64,000 nt of DNA from Shewanella putrefaciens (GCF_016406325.1 NZ_CP066370.1:1054001-1118000), one strand, 5' to 3'; positions 48,184 to 57,553 are shown, counted from the first letter of the stretch. Made by a program: numbers and translations. The notes: a model not told the origin generated them from the sequence alone.

Positions 48184-49338
48184 ATGGGGACTACACAGAC
48201 AAACGCGATTGTGCCAGTAAAGGTGAATAAGCCTAGGTTGATGTCTCTGGATGCACTGCGCGGCTTCGATATGTTTTGGATTTTGGGCGGTGAGGCCCTG
48301 TTTGGGGGCTTGCTTATTTTAACGGGCTGGGCAGGTTGGCAATGGGGCGATGAACAAATGCACCATAGCCAATGGCATGGCTTTCAGTTTTACGATTTAA
48401 TCTTTCCGCTGTTTATTTTCCTCTCTGGTATGGCCTTAGGTTTATCTCCCAAACGTTTAGATAAATTACCGATGAAGGAGCGATTACCTGTGTATCGGCA
48501 TGGGATTAAACGACTCTTTTTATTGCTGCTACTGGGCATTTTATACAATCACGGTTGGGGTACGGGCGCGCCTGCCGATCCTGAAAAAATTCGCTATGCC
48601 AGTGTGTTAGGTCGAATCGCCTTTGCATGGTTCTTTGCCGCATTACTGGTGTGGCATACGAGTCTACGAAACCAAATTATTGTCGCCTTGGGCATTTTGC
48701 TCGGTTATGGCGCAATGCAACTTTGGTTGCCTTTCCCTGGTGGACAGGCGGGCGTGCTCTCGCCAACGCAATCCATCAATGCCTATGTCGATTCAGTTTT
48801 ACTACCCGGCATAAGCTATCAGGGGCGCACGCCCGATCCTGAAGGTTTATTGTCGACCATCCCCGCCATAGTCAATGCGTTAGCGGGTGTGTTTGTCGGC
48901 CACTTTATTGTTAAATCCCATCCTAAAGGTGAGTGGGTCAAAGTGGGATTACTCGCCACTGCAGGTGGCGCTTGGTTAGCCTTAGGTTGGCTGTTGGATG
49001 GTGTTATTCCTGTCAATAAAGAGCTGTGGACCAGTTCATTTGTGCTGGTTACGTCGGGCTGGAGCATGATCCTGCTGGCGCTATTCTATGCCTTAGTCGA
49101 TGTGCTTAAGTGGCAAAAGGCCGCATTTTTCTTCGTGGTGATAGGCACGAACGCCATCATTATTTATTTAGCGTCGAGCTTAGTCGATTGGAAATATATC
49201 GCCCAAAGCGTGTTTGGCGGGCTAGTAGCTGCTTTACCTCAAAGCGCTCAAGCGTTAGCTGCGGTTATCAGCTTACTTGCGGTGCAGTGGCTGGTTTTAT
49301 ATTGGATGTATCGGCGCAAGATTTTTTTCAGGATTTAG
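48184..49338 (+). CDS. nagX: NagX, HGSNAT-like acyltransferase (DUF5009)
   Basis: Inner-membrane protein of 384 residues with about ten membrane segments. It resembles the eukaryotic heparan-alpha-glucosaminide N-acetyltransferase: SLDALRGFDMFWILGGEALF near residue 22 and the conserved QWHGFQFYDLIFPLFIFLSG segment near residue 65, with the PDPEGLLSTIPAIVNALAGV loop near residue 215. In Shewanella it is a known, biochemically unassigned member of the GlcNAc regulon. The likely role is in transport or acyl transfer to amino sugars (inference). ATG at 48184 with AAGGATGATGG upstream. It is separated from nagA by a terminator and lacks its own NagR palindrome in the 157-bp gap. Confidence 0.88.
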   Translation: MGTTQTNAIVPVKVNKPRLMSLDALRGFDMFWILGGEALFGGLLILTGWAGWQWGDEQMHHSQWHGFQFYDLIFPLFIFLSGMALGLSPKRLDKLPMKERLPVYRHGIKRLFLLLLLGILYNHGWGTGAPADPEKIRYASVLGRIAFAWFFAALLVWHTSLRNQIIVALGILLGYGAMQLWLPFPGGQAGVLSPTQSINAYVDSVLLPGISYQGRTPDPEGLLSTIPAIVNALAGVFVGHFIVKSHPKGEWVKVGLLATAGGAWLALGWLLDGVIPVNKELWTSSFVLVTSGWSMILLALFYALVDVLKWQKAAFFFVVIGTNAIIIYLASSLVDWKYIAQSVFGGLVAALPQSAQALAAVISLLAVQWLVLYWMYRRKIFFRI

Positions 49339-49649
49339 TCAGTTAGGTTCTTTTATTCAGATAGGCCGTAGATATGTTGTGTTTGTGGCTTATTACTATT
49401 TGGATATGGCTTACGCCCTAGCAGTTTGGTTGCGGTGCCAATGTCAGAGTTATATAGCGTTGAGTGGTAAATCGTAAATGACAGCGTTGTCTTTTTGTAT
49501 TATTTGTTTTAACATCGCTGAAACAATGGTGCATTTAGATAGTAACATTAGCCATTGCGGACGAGTCGCGATACGGATATTCGGGAACTTAGGCATTAAT
49601 TTAAATCCCGTTATCACCTAAATAATTAATTACTATAAGAAGCAGGTTT
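49339..49649. other. Promoter region of nagP
   Basis: 311 bp without a gene. It holds the third NagR-type palindrome (49478-49493) and the AT-rich nagP promoter. No other feature seen. Confidence 0.5.
49478..49493. promoter_or_regulatory. NagR operator upstream of nagP
   Basis: ATGACAGCGTTGTCTT, identical to the copy at 38914 except for the penultimate base. It is 156 bp before nagP, farther from the gene than the other two copies. Confidence 0.85.
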
Positions 49650-50954
49650 ATGGAAATGACACTCGATAAAAGCCAGCAGAAAAGCAGCTTTCTCCCTATG
49701 GCCATAGTGGCCGCGCTCTTTTTCATCCTCGGATTCGCCACTTGGTTGAATGGTTCTTTGATGCCGTATTTGAAACAAATATTGCAACTTAATCCCTTCC
49801 AAGCGTCGTTGATCCTGTTTTCTTTCTACATTGCAGTGACCTTTACAGCCTTGCCATCCGCTTGGCTTATTCGCAAAGTCGGCTATAAGAATGGCATGGC
49901 GATAGGCATGGGCGTGATGATGTTGGCGGGTTTACTGTTTATCCCTGCTGCGGAAACACAAATTTTTGCCTTATTCCTTTTCGCCCAATTAGTGATGGGC
50001 GCAGGCCAAACCTTATTACAAACTGCGGTTAACCCTTATGTGGTGCGTTTGGGGCCGGAAGAGTCTGCCGCTGCCCGTGTGAGTGTGATGGGCATTTTAA
50101 ATAAAGGTGCGGGTGTGATTGCGCCATTGGTGTTTTCGGCGTTGATTTTAGACAGCTTTAAAGATCGTATAGGTACTGAGCTGACTCAAGTGCAAATTGA
50201 AGAAATGGCTGACGGTTTAGTATTGCCCTATTTAGGCATGGCCATTTTTATCGGTATCTTAGCGCTCGCGGTAAAAAAATCTCCCTTACCAGAGTTATTG
50301 AATGAAGATGAAGCTGCTGAAAATACTGATAAAGGGCAACTTAAAGCGGCATTATCTCACCCTAACTTAGCCTTTGGCGTGTTAGCGCTGTTTGTTTATG
50401 TGGCTGTAGAGGTGATTGCTGGCGATACCATTGGCACATTTGCTTTGTCTTTAGGCATAGAGTCATACGGTGTGATGACTTCCTATACCATGGTGTGTAT
50501 GGTGCTGGGTTATTCTTTAGGTATCCTGTTAATCCCGCGTTTTATTTCCCAACCTAAGGCCTTGATGGTTTCAGCCATCTTAGGTTTAGTTCTGACATGT
50601 GGCATTTTATTTGGCGACAATAACTCTTACGCCATCGCAAATATTCTGTTAGTGCCTTTTGGTGGTGTGGCGCTGCCTGATACTTTGTTGATGATTGCCT
50701 TTCTTGGTTTAGCCAATGCGATTGTTTGGCCTGCGGTGTGGCCGCTAGCACTGTCTGGTATGGGGAAATTGACCAGTACAGGTTCAGCGCTACTTATCAT
50801 GGGGATTGCGGGGGGCGCATTTGGGCCTGTGTCTTGGGGATTAATGAGCTCAGCGACAGATATGGGCATGCAGGGCGGTTATATTGTGATGTTGCCCTGT
50901 TATCTATTCATCCTGTTCTACGCGGTGAAAGGCCATAAAATGCGTCGTTGGTAA
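49650..50954 (+). CDS. nagP: N-acetylglucosamine MFS transporter NagP
   Basis: Inner-membrane sugar permease of the FGHS/MFS superfamily, related to FucP. 434 residues with 12 membrane segments; signature FFILGFATWLNGSLMPYLKQILQLNPFQASLI near residue 22 and GAGQTLLQTAVNPYVVRLGP near residue 115 (asparagine and proline positions typical of FucP-like sugar permeases). Known in Shewanella as NagP, importing GlcNAc for NagK. The start is ATG 49650 or ATG 49656; the AGGTTT spacing does not decide. A NagR-type palindrome lies 156 bp upstream. Confidence 0.93.
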   Translation: MEMTLDKSQQKSSFLPMAIVAALFFILGFATWLNGSLMPYLKQILQLNPFQASLILFSFYIAVTFTALPSAWLIRKVGYKNGMAIGMGVMMLAGLLFIPAAETQIFALFLFAQLVMGAGQTLLQTAVNPYVVRLGPEESAAARVSVMGILNKGAGVIAPLVFSALILDSFKDRIGTELTQVQIEEMADGLVLPYLGMAIFIGILALAVKKSPLPELLNEDEAAENTDKGQLKAALSHPNLAFGVLALFVYVAVEVIAGDTIGTFALSLGIESYGVMTSYTMVCMVLGYSLGILLIPRFISQPKALMVSAILGLVLTCGILFGDNNSYAIANILLVPFGGVALPDTLLMIAFLGLANAIVWPAVWPLALSGMGKLTSTGSALLIMGIAGGAFGPVSWGLMSSATDMGMQGGYIVMLPCYLFILFYAVKGHKMRRW

Positions 50955-51015
50955 TCAGTGATTATTCAAAAAGTCTTTAATAAATAACGTATTTAATGGT
51001 ATTCAGATAAAAAAT

Positions 51016-51051
51016 AAAACCGCCTTATTATGCTAGTAATAGGGCGGTTTT
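51016..51051. terminator. Bidirectional terminator, nagP / TorF-like gene
   Basis: AAAACCGCCTTATTA...TAATAGGGCGGTTTT, a 15-bp stem with one wobble between convergent genes. Confidence 0.9.
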
Positions 51052-51078
51052 GCATTGCGATATCACAACTGTGGGGCG

Positions 51079-51801
51079 TTAGAATGCGTAACTCAGGGTG
51101 GCGAGTACAGTATCTTTAGTTTTAAAGGCACCATCAGTCACTTTTTGAGCTCCAGTAAGATCTGTCCCTAACCACGCAAGTGATAGACCAAAACCTGCAA
51201 ATTCAGTTGACACTCCAATAGAATAATCGGAGTAACTGTCGAAACCTTCGCCATCATCTAGGGCATCGCCAGCATTGTAGCCGTAGTGTAGATCGAGATT
51301 CCAATTTTCCACAAATGTGTAGGAATAGTTGAGTTCGGTATAGTGATAGTCTAAGTCGCTTCCTCCATAATCATTGGTAAACCAATAGGCTAGACGAAAA
51401 CCTTTAAACTCAACGCCAGCAGTTACTTCAAAGTAACCAAGATCACTCTCACCTGAATAGTTATAACGATAAAGCGTGATATCGTAACTCAAATCATCAT
51501 TGAGATCGTTGCCATAGGCGACATAAAAATCGTACTCAACATCCGGACCGTTATAGCCTGGCTCGTCAAAGTCCACATTACTTGCCCAAGCACCAACAGA
51601 TAGGCCAGAGTCAAATCCCCAGTCTATACCCGTTTGGAGAGCGGGATCGCCTGCGGTTTGTGATATGCCACGGAAACGATAGTCGTTAGTCAGACTAATT
51701 TCCCCAGTGACTTCGGCGGCGGCAATGCCGGAGAATAGGGTTGTGGTTAGCGCGAGTCCGACAAGCTGTATCAGCCGTTTTTTATTCAGATTATTATACA
51801 C
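51079..51801 (-). CDS. TorF family putative porin
   Basis: 240-residue outer-membrane beta-barrel protein of the TorF/TIGR02001 family. Signal peptide (RLIQLVGLALTTTLF, cleaved after AAA), then a barrel with alternating aromatic/aspartate/glycine strands (ISLTNDYRFRGISQT near residue 38) and a C-terminal aromatic (ATLSYAF). The start ATG is preceded by GGGAG. The function in this family is unknown; the length and strand pattern fit about 12-14 strands. Single gene, convergent with nagP. There is no sign that NagR controls it. Confidence 0.88.
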   Translation of the reverse strand: MYNNLNKKRLIQLVGLALTTTLFSGIAAAEVTGEISLTNDYRFRGISQTAGDPALQTGIDWGFDSGLSVGAWASNVDFDEPGYNGPDVEYDFYVAYGNDLNDDLSYDITLYRYNYSGESDLGYFEVTAGVEFKGFRLAYWFTNDYGGSDLDYHYTELNYSYTFVENWNLDLHYGYNAGDALDDGEGFDSYSDYSIGVSTEFAGFGLSLAWLGTDLTGAQKVTDGAFKTKDTVLATLSYAF

Positions 51802-51987
51802 GGTATTTCTCCCATTTTCTTTGTTGACTCGGACGTGCTACTAGCGACCATGCTAATCCAATCGCGCCAGTGCATCCGTTGGTTTGCCAAACAACAGCCT
51901 AGGAATACCCGTTGCTGTGACCTCATGGCGAGTTATTGCTAAGATAACTTAGCTGTTTTGCTGGGGCTTAAATTGGCCCCTTTCCTC

Positions 51988-52353
51988 TTACTTTTGTTCG
52001 AAAATGACGTAAACCTTACGGCAGGGTTCCACTACTTCCCAAGTGCCTTGAAAACCCGCGGGTATAATAAACCTGTCGCCCACAGTGAAAGTCTGCGATT
52101 GACCTTGAAGATCTGTGATAACACTTATCCCTTCGAGGATTTCGCAGTACTCGTATTCAGTGTAGTTTATTTTCCAAGCACCTGATTCACTTTGCCAAAT
52201 CCCACTGTGAAATTGATCACAAGGGCTAGAATAATGATTCTCTAACCTTTGAGTTGGATTGCCAGTTAACAACTTTTCCGTCGGTAACTGGTAGGTTTCG
52301 ACGGGTGTTTGCGCCGAAGCAAAGCGAATAATGGCGTTGATGCTCACAGTCAT
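51988..52353 (-). CDS. Cupin-domain protein
   Basis: 121-residue small beta-barrel protein with a single cupin fold. The cupin motifs are visible near residues 60-115 (YEYCEILEGISVITD, then FTVGDRFIIPAGFQGTWEV). I recall such short cupins (DUF861-type) next to aldehyde dehydrogenases and aminotransferases for polyamine and beta-alanine degradation. It is 30 bp downstream of mmsA on the same strand and is probably co-transcribed with mmsA and the aminotransferase. Role unknown; perhaps a sugar or amine-binding sensor or an isomerase (inference). Confidence 0.75.
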   Translation of the reverse strand: MTVSINAIIRFASAQTPVETYQLPTEKLLTGNPTQRLENHYSSPCDQFHSGIWQSESGAWKINYTEYEYCEILEGISVITDLQGQSQTFTVGDRFIIPAGFQGTWEVVEPCRKVYVIFEQK

Positions 52354-52383
52354 TTGCGATTTCCTTGTTGAGCTGATATTCGG

Positions 52384-53874
52384 CTATTTCATCGTTGGCA
52401 TCACAAACTCGGCTTGAGTCTGTTTACCCACAGGCCAGCGGGCAGTAATTGCCTTACGCTTGGTATAAAAACGCACGCCATCGGGGCCATGCATATGCAG
52501 CGGCCCAAACAGTGAACGCTTCCAACCGCCAAAACTGTGGAACGCCATCGGCACTGGGATCGGTACATTCACTCCAACCATACCGACTTGCACGTGGTGA
52601 CAGAAATGTCGCGCCGCTTCACCACTTTGGGTGAAAATCGCCGTGCCATTGCCAAATTCGTGTCGGTTAATCAGCTCAAGCGCCGTTGGGTAATCTTTCA
52701 CGCGCACAATCGCCAGCACTGGGCCAAAGATTTCTTCGCGGTAGATGCTCATTTCAGGCGTGACATGGTCGAACAAACAGGCGCCGAGGAAATAACCCTG
52801 TGGATTTTCTTCAACACTCAGTTTACGGCCATCGACCAGCAGCGCTGCACCTTCTTGCACACCGGCTTCAACATATTGGGTGACTTTGGCAAGGTGCTGT
52901 TTTGAGATCAGCGGGCCCATTTCCATCTCTGGCGTCAGGCCGTTGCCGACTTTTAAGGTTTGGATTTGCGGTAGCAGTTTTTCCACTAACGCGTCGCCCA
53001 CATCGCCTACCGCGAGTACGACTGAAATTGCCATACAACGCTCACCAGCACTGCCGTAAGCGGCACCCATTAAGGCGCTAACGGCTTGATCTAAATCTGC
53101 ATCTGGCATGAGTAACATATGGTTTTTCGCGCCGCCTAAGGCTTGCACGCGTTTGCCATGTTTAGAGGCTGTGCTGTAGATGTATTCGGCAATCGGCGTT
53201 GAGCCTACAAAGCTCACCGCTTGCACATCTTTATGGGTGAGTAAGGTATCGACGGCTTCTTTGTCGCCGTTAATCACGTTAAACACGCCATCGGGAAGAC
53301 CCGCTTCTTTAAGCAGCTCGGCAATCCGCATCACTGAGCTTGGGTCTTTTTCCGAGGGTTTCATAATAAAGGTGTTACCGCAGGCAATCGCGATTGGGAA
53401 CATCCACATGGGAACCATCACGGGGAAGTTAAAGGGCGCTATGCCTGCGACAACACCTAAAGCTTGATTAACTGACCAAGAATCGACGCCGCCACCGACT
53501 TGCTGGGTGTGTTCACCTTTAAGCAAGTGCGGAATACCACAGGCAAATTCGACCACTTCGAGACCACGGATCAACTCGCCCTTAGCATCGTCGATCACTT
53601 TGCCGTGCTCACGGGTGATAAGCTGCGCCATTTCATCCAGGTGCTGCTCGACTAAGGCTTTGAATTTAAAAAGCACTCGAGCACGGTTGAGCGGCGTGAC
53701 TTGTGACCAGGTTTCAAAGGCGGTTTTAGCGATCGCGATGGCTTCGCCGACTTCGGTTTCGCTTGCCAGTGAGACTTGGCCACGTAGTTCACCCGTGGCG
53801 GGTTCAAAAATATCTTGGCTTCTGGTACTGGCAGGGGTGTGCTGACCATTAACAAAGTGAGTGATCTTGAGCAT
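52384..53874 (-). CDS. mmsA: Methylmalonate-semialdehyde dehydrogenase (CoA-acylating)
   Basis: NAD- and CoA-dependent oxidation of malonate or methylmalonate semialdehyde to acetyl-CoA or propionyl-CoA, finishing beta-alanine and valine catabolism. 496 residues with the aldehyde dehydrogenase fold; catalytic Cys280 in GSAGERCMAIS, SFVGSTPIAEYIY and the CoA-acylating family signature EMGPLISKQH. The characteristic ALDH glutamate is replaced in this family and GGAKNHMLLMPDA is present, as in MmsA. 69 bp downstream of the aminotransferase on the same strand, so the malonate semialdehyde it makes is passed on directly. Confidence 0.95.
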   Translation of the reverse strand: MLKITHFVNGQHTPASTRSQDIFEPATGELRGQVSLASETEVGEAIAIAKTAFETWSQVTPLNRARVLFKFKALVEQHLDEMAQLITREHGKVIDDAKGELIRGLEVVEFACGIPHLLKGEHTQQVGGGVDSWSVNQALGVVAGIAPFNFPVMVPMWMFPIAIACGNTFIMKPSEKDPSSVMRIAELLKEAGLPDGVFNVINGDKEAVDTLLTHKDVQAVSFVGSTPIAEYIYSTASKHGKRVQALGGAKNHMLLMPDADLDQAVSALMGAAYGSAGERCMAISVVLAVGDVGDALVEKLLPQIQTLKVGNGLTPEMEMGPLISKQHLAKVTQYVEAGVQEGAALLVDGRKLSVEENPQGYFLGACLFDHVTPEMSIYREEIFGPVLAIVRVKDYPTALELINRHEFGNGTAIFTQSGEAARHFCHHVQVGMVGVNVPIPVPMAFHSFGGWKRSLFGPLHMHGPDGVRFYTKRKAITARWPVGKQTQAEFVMPTMK

Positions 53875-53943
53875 AGTTAACCTTTGAAGTTCCTCGCCGC
53901 AGCGGGGTGTTAAATGTGAGAGTGGAACGAACCGCTGGTGCTA

Positions 53944-55296
53944 TTATCCAACGGCGTTAATGGCATCGCTTAGGCCATTAACCATTTGGTCAATCTCGCG
54001 TTTATCGACAATCAGTGGCGGTGACATGGCAATGATGTCGCCCGTGGCTCGTACTAAAGTGCCGTGGCGGAAGCAGTGTTCAAACACGCCGTAACCCCGT
54101 TTACCCGCGCCTTGGGCGTTAGGGGCAAATTGGATCCCCGCCACTAAGCCTGTGTTGCGAATATCAATCACATTCGGCAGGCCCTTGAGGCTGTGCACAG
54201 CGTCTTCAAAGTAGCGTTCAAGCTCAAAACTGCGCTCGAATAATTGCTCATTTTCATAAATCGATAGGGTGGCAAGCGCCGCCGCTGCCGCCACTGGATG
54301 ACCGGAATAGGTGTAGCCGTGGAAGAACTCAATCAGTTCATTAGGGCCTTGCATGCAAGTGTCGTGGATAAAATCTTGAACGAACACTGCGCCCATAGGG
54401 ATGGCGCCGTTATTGATGGCTTTAGCCGTGGTGATTATATCTGGGATAACGCCCCAACGTTGACTCGCAAAAGCGGCGCCAACACGGCCGAAAGCGGTAA
54501 TGACTTCGTCAAAAATCAGTAGGATGCCGTGCTTCTTAGTGATTTCACGCAGACGTTTTAAGTAACCTTGGGGCGGCAATATCACCCCGGCAGAACCCGA
54601 CATAGGTTCAACGATTACGGCGGCAATATTCTCGGCGCCGTGCAGGGTCACTAACTGTTCTAATACCTCGGCTTTTTCAGCGCCAAAGGGCGAGAGTCCA
54701 CGGGTAAATGCCGCATTTTGGATATCTAAGGTGTGGGGTAAGTGATCGACACCTTGTAATAATTGGCCGCTAAAGGCCTTGCGGTTATTGCTTAAGCCCC
54801 CCACAGATATGCCGCCAAAGCCGACGCCGTGGTAGCCCATTTCGCGGCCGATAAAGCGGGTGCGAGAGGCTTGACCGTTGGCTCTGTGATAGCAAAGTGC
54901 CATCTTAAGTGCTGTATCGACGGACTCAGAACCTGAGTTAGTAAAGAAGACCTTGTTCAATCCCTCTGGGCTTAACTCTGTTAAACGCTCTGCGAGTTCA
55001 AAGGCGATAGGGTGACCCATTTGGAAGGAGGGCGCGTAGTCCATCTCTTTAATTTGTTTGCTGACCGCTTCGCTGATTTCCTTGCGACCATGGCCTGCGT
55101 TACAACACCATAAACCTGCGGTGGCATCTAATACCTTATTACCATCAATATCCGTGTAATACATGCCTTCGGCCTTGGCGAGTAACCGCGGGCTAGCTTT
55201 AAATTGGCGGTTGGCGGTAAAAGGCATCCAGAAATGTTCAAGTGAGGGATGATCAAGTGAGGAGTCGCTTGCACAATTGAGCGGCAAATCGGCCAT
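53944..55296 (-). CDS. Class III omega-amino acid:pyruvate aminotransferase
   Basis: PLP enzyme transferring amino groups from omega-amino acids, probably beta-alanine, to pyruvate, giving malonate semialdehyde. 450 residues. The PLP lysine is Lys292 in TTAKAINNGAIPMG, preceded by LLIFDEVITAFGR. The N-terminal DHPSLEHFWMPFTANRQFKASPRL segment is typical of the beta-alanine-pyruvate transaminase group. Its product is the substrate of MmsA immediately downstream. Divergent from puuC (280-bp gap). Putrescine or other diamines remain possible substrates. Confidence 0.93.
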   Translation of the reverse strand: MADLPLNCASDSSLDHPSLEHFWMPFTANRQFKASPRLLAKAEGMYYTDIDGNKVLDATAGLWCCNAGHGRKEISEAVSKQIKEMDYAPSFQMGHPIAFELAERLTELSPEGLNKVFFTNSGSESVDTALKMALCYHRANGQASRTRFIGREMGYHGVGFGGISVGGLSNNRKAFSGQLLQGVDHLPHTLDIQNAAFTRGLSPFGAEKAEVLEQLVTLHGAENIAAVIVEPMSGSAGVILPPQGYLKRLREITKKHGILLIFDEVITAFGRVGAAFASQRWGVIPDIITTAKAINNGAIPMGAVFVQDFIHDTCMQGPNELIEFFHGYTYSGHPVAAAAALATLSIYENEQLFERSFELERYFEDAVHSLKGLPNVIDIRNTGLVAGIQFAPNAQGAGKRGYGVFEHCFRHGTLVRATGDIIAMSPPLIVDKREIDQMVNGLSDAINAVG

Positions 55297-55576
55297 AGTG
55301 TCTACCTTGTCCTGTATTTTCAGGTCTTGTTTTAGGGTGGCTAATATTTGCTATGCTATGTTAGAAATAATGAACATGGAAGAGGTGTGTGCAGTTAATT
55401 ATGGCAAAAAAGCTATTTTTGTAAAAAATATTGAATTTTATGGTTTAAACAGCGTAACCTGAAGCTCAGATTATGACTGTGATGATGTTTAGCATTTGCG
55501 CTAAAGTCGTCACAGACCACTATTTTCTTGTCGATGAACGATAAACCACACCTATACGAATGATTAAGAGGTCATC
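55297..55576. other. Divergent promoter region, aminotransferase / puuC
   Basis: 280 bp between divergent catabolic genes, AT-rich, holding both promoters. I find no operator I can name with confidence and no gene. Confidence 0.4.
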
Positions 55577-57073
55577 ATGAGCACACCGAAGAGCCGCAGC
55601 GAATGGGAAAGTCTGGCTGCCAGTCTATCTATTAATGGTAAGGCGTTTATCAATGGCGAATACCAAGATGCCGTTTCGGGTAACACCTTCGATTGTATTA
55701 GTCCTATCGATGGCCGCTTGTTGGTAAAAGTGGCTAGTTGCGATCTTGCGGATGCTAATCTTGCGGTTGCTAATGGTCGCAGCGTATTTGAGTCTGGTGT
55801 TTGGTCGCAGCAGTCTCCGGTAAAGCGCAAACAAGTGATGATACGTTTCGCCGAGTTACTGGAGGAAAATGCCAATGAACTCGCACTGTTAGAAACCCTC
55901 GACATGGGTAAACCGATTCGTTTCTCTAAAGCGGTGGATGTGGCGGGTGCTGCCCGTGCGATTCGCTGGTCTGGCGAAGCGATTGATAAAATTTACGATG
56001 AACTTGCGCCAACGGCTCACAACGAAATTGGCATGATCACCCGTGAACCAGTCGGGGTTGTGGCCGCGATTGTGCCGTGGAACTTCCCTATGCTGATGGC
56101 GTGTTGGAAGCTCGGGCCAGCGCTTGCCACGGGTAACAGTGTAGTATTAAAACCCTCTGAAAAGTCACCCTTAACGGCTATCCGTATGGCGCAATTGGCT
56201 ATTGAAGCTGGGATCCCACAAGGCGTACTCAACGTGTTGCCAGGATTTGGTCATACTGTGGGTAAAGCCTTAGCGTTGCATATGGATGTGGATACGTTGG
56301 TGTTCACAGGTTCCACCAAAATTGCCAAGCAATTAATGATTTATGCAGGTGAATCGAACATGAAACGCGTGTGGTTAGAGGCCGGAGGCAAGAGCCCCAA
56401 TATCGTCTTTAATGACGCGCCAGATCTGAAAGCTGCTGCTGTTGCTGCGGCCGAAGCCATTGCCTTTAACCAAGGTGAAGTTTGCACCGCAGGTTCGCGT
56501 TTGCTGGTGGAATCTGGGGTGAAAGATGAGCTTATCGCGCTTATTGCTGAGGAGTTAGCCTCATGGCATCCGGGGCATCCACTCGATCCCGCGACAGTGA
56601 GCGGCGCCGTTGTTGATAAACAACAGTTAGATACAGTACTCAGTTACATCAAAGCGGGTAAAGATGAAGGTGCAACCTTAGTCCACGGTGGCAGCCAAGT
56701 TATGGCCGACACAGGCGGCGTGTATGTGCAGCCAACGGTATTTTCTAACGTAAACAATCAGATGAAAATTGCCAGCGAAGAGATATTCGGCCCAGTGTTA
56801 TCTGTTATTGAATTTAATGGCATGGAAGAAGCGATATCAATAGCCAACGATACCATCTATGGTTTAGCCGCTGGTGTGTGGACATCCGATATCAGCAAGG
56901 CCCATAAAACGGCCAAAGCCCTGCGCGCTGGCATGGTGTGGATCAACCATTACGATGGCGGCGACATGACAGCGCCATTCGGTGGCTATAAACAGTCAGG
57001 TAATGGCCGAGATAAATCTCTGCACTCCTTCGACAAATACACAGAACTGAAAGCGACGTGGATCGTGCTATAA
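55577..57073 (+). CDS. puuC: Aldehyde dehydrogenase PuuC (gamma-glutamyl-gamma-aminobutyraldehyde dehydrogenase)
   Basis: NAD(P)-dependent oxidation of gamma-glutamyl-gamma-aminobutyraldehyde in putrescine breakdown. 498 residues; catalytic Cys303 in NQGEVCTAGSRL and base Glu268 in LEAGGKSPN, with the FTGSTKIAKQLM cofactor segment near residue 240. The sequence is closest in kind to E. coli PuuC; a related aldehyde dehydrogenase cannot be excluded. Divergent from the aminotransferase gene. The other Puu genes of the window (puuB, puuR) lie 4.5 kb downstream, across the cassette island. Confidence 0.9.
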   Translation: MSTPKSRSEWESLAASLSINGKAFINGEYQDAVSGNTFDCISPIDGRLLVKVASCDLADANLAVANGRSVFESGVWSQQSPVKRKQVMIRFAELLEENANELALLETLDMGKPIRFSKAVDVAGAARAIRWSGEAIDKIYDELAPTAHNEIGMITREPVGVVAAIVPWNFPMLMACWKLGPALATGNSVVLKPSEKSPLTAIRMAQLAIEAGIPQGVLNVLPGFGHTVGKALALHMDVDTLVFTGSTKIAKQLMIYAGESNMKRVWLEAGGKSPNIVFNDAPDLKAAAVAAAEAIAFNQGEVCTAGSRLLVESGVKDELIALIAEELASWHPGHPLDPATVSGAVVDKQQLDTVLSYIKAGKDEGATLVHGGSQVMADTGGVYVQPTVFSNVNNQMKIASEEIFGPVLSVIEFNGMEEAISIANDTIYGLAAGVWTSDISKAHKTAKALRAGMVWINHYDGGDMTAPFGGYKQSGNGRDKSLHSFDKYTELKATWIVL

Positions 57074-57140
57074 GCGCTCTGTTTTTATAACCGCTCTTTT
57101 TTTGTCTATATAAAAGAAGGAGTCGCTTTCGCTCAATACT

Positions 57141-57180
57141 AAAACCTCTTTTCATATTGCATGGAAAGAGGTTTTTATTT
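57141..57180 (+). terminator. Terminator after puuC
   Basis: AAAACCTCTTT...AAAGAGGTTTTT stem (11 bp, 13-nt loop) with a T-rich tail. Confidence 0.85.
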
Positions 57181-57317
57181 TTAGGGCGGTTTTGCCCCAA
57201 ACAATACAAACAAACCATAGGGTTTACGAGGTTTTTCTATAGCTCTAGTGAATACTAAGAATATCAACTTTAAAGCTTTGCTTATTTAGTTTGAATTCTT
57301 TAATCAAAGTCAAAGTC

Positions 57318-57553
57318 GTGGGGCTTCACCCCACATCCGACCAAGGAGGACTGCTCGTCCTATCCTCCTTGGATGTTCCATGACGCCCCCCAACGGAGTT
57401 GAAAGCCCCTTGTGCTCATTGCCAAATTTGCTATCGCTTCCGAAGGATGCGTCCCTGTACCTGCGGAAGCTAGCTCGCCATCCATGGCGAGACTCACGCA
57501 ATTTGTCTATTCGCCCAGCGGCAACTCCGAGGGGAGGTGTATTCCTTGGAGTT
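57318..57553. repeat. Hairpin mosaic (REP/MITE-like)
   Basis: At least five perfect inverted repeats follow one another: GTGGGG/CCCCAC (57318-57334), CCAAGGAGGA/TCCTCCTTGG (57341-57372), GCTTCCG/CGGAAGC (57436-57470), CTCGCCAT/ATGGCGAG (57474-57491) and AACTCC/GGAGTT (57523-57553). GC content is visibly higher than around it. I recall multi-hairpin intergenic repeats of this kind in Shewanella and Vibrio genomes, but cannot confirm a family here. Confidence 0.6.

Noticed and set aside
57310..57501. 63-codon minus-strand frame rich in Arg and Gly
   Set aside because: It is a translation of the hairpin mosaic: no ribosome site, and the frame follows the inverted repeats.
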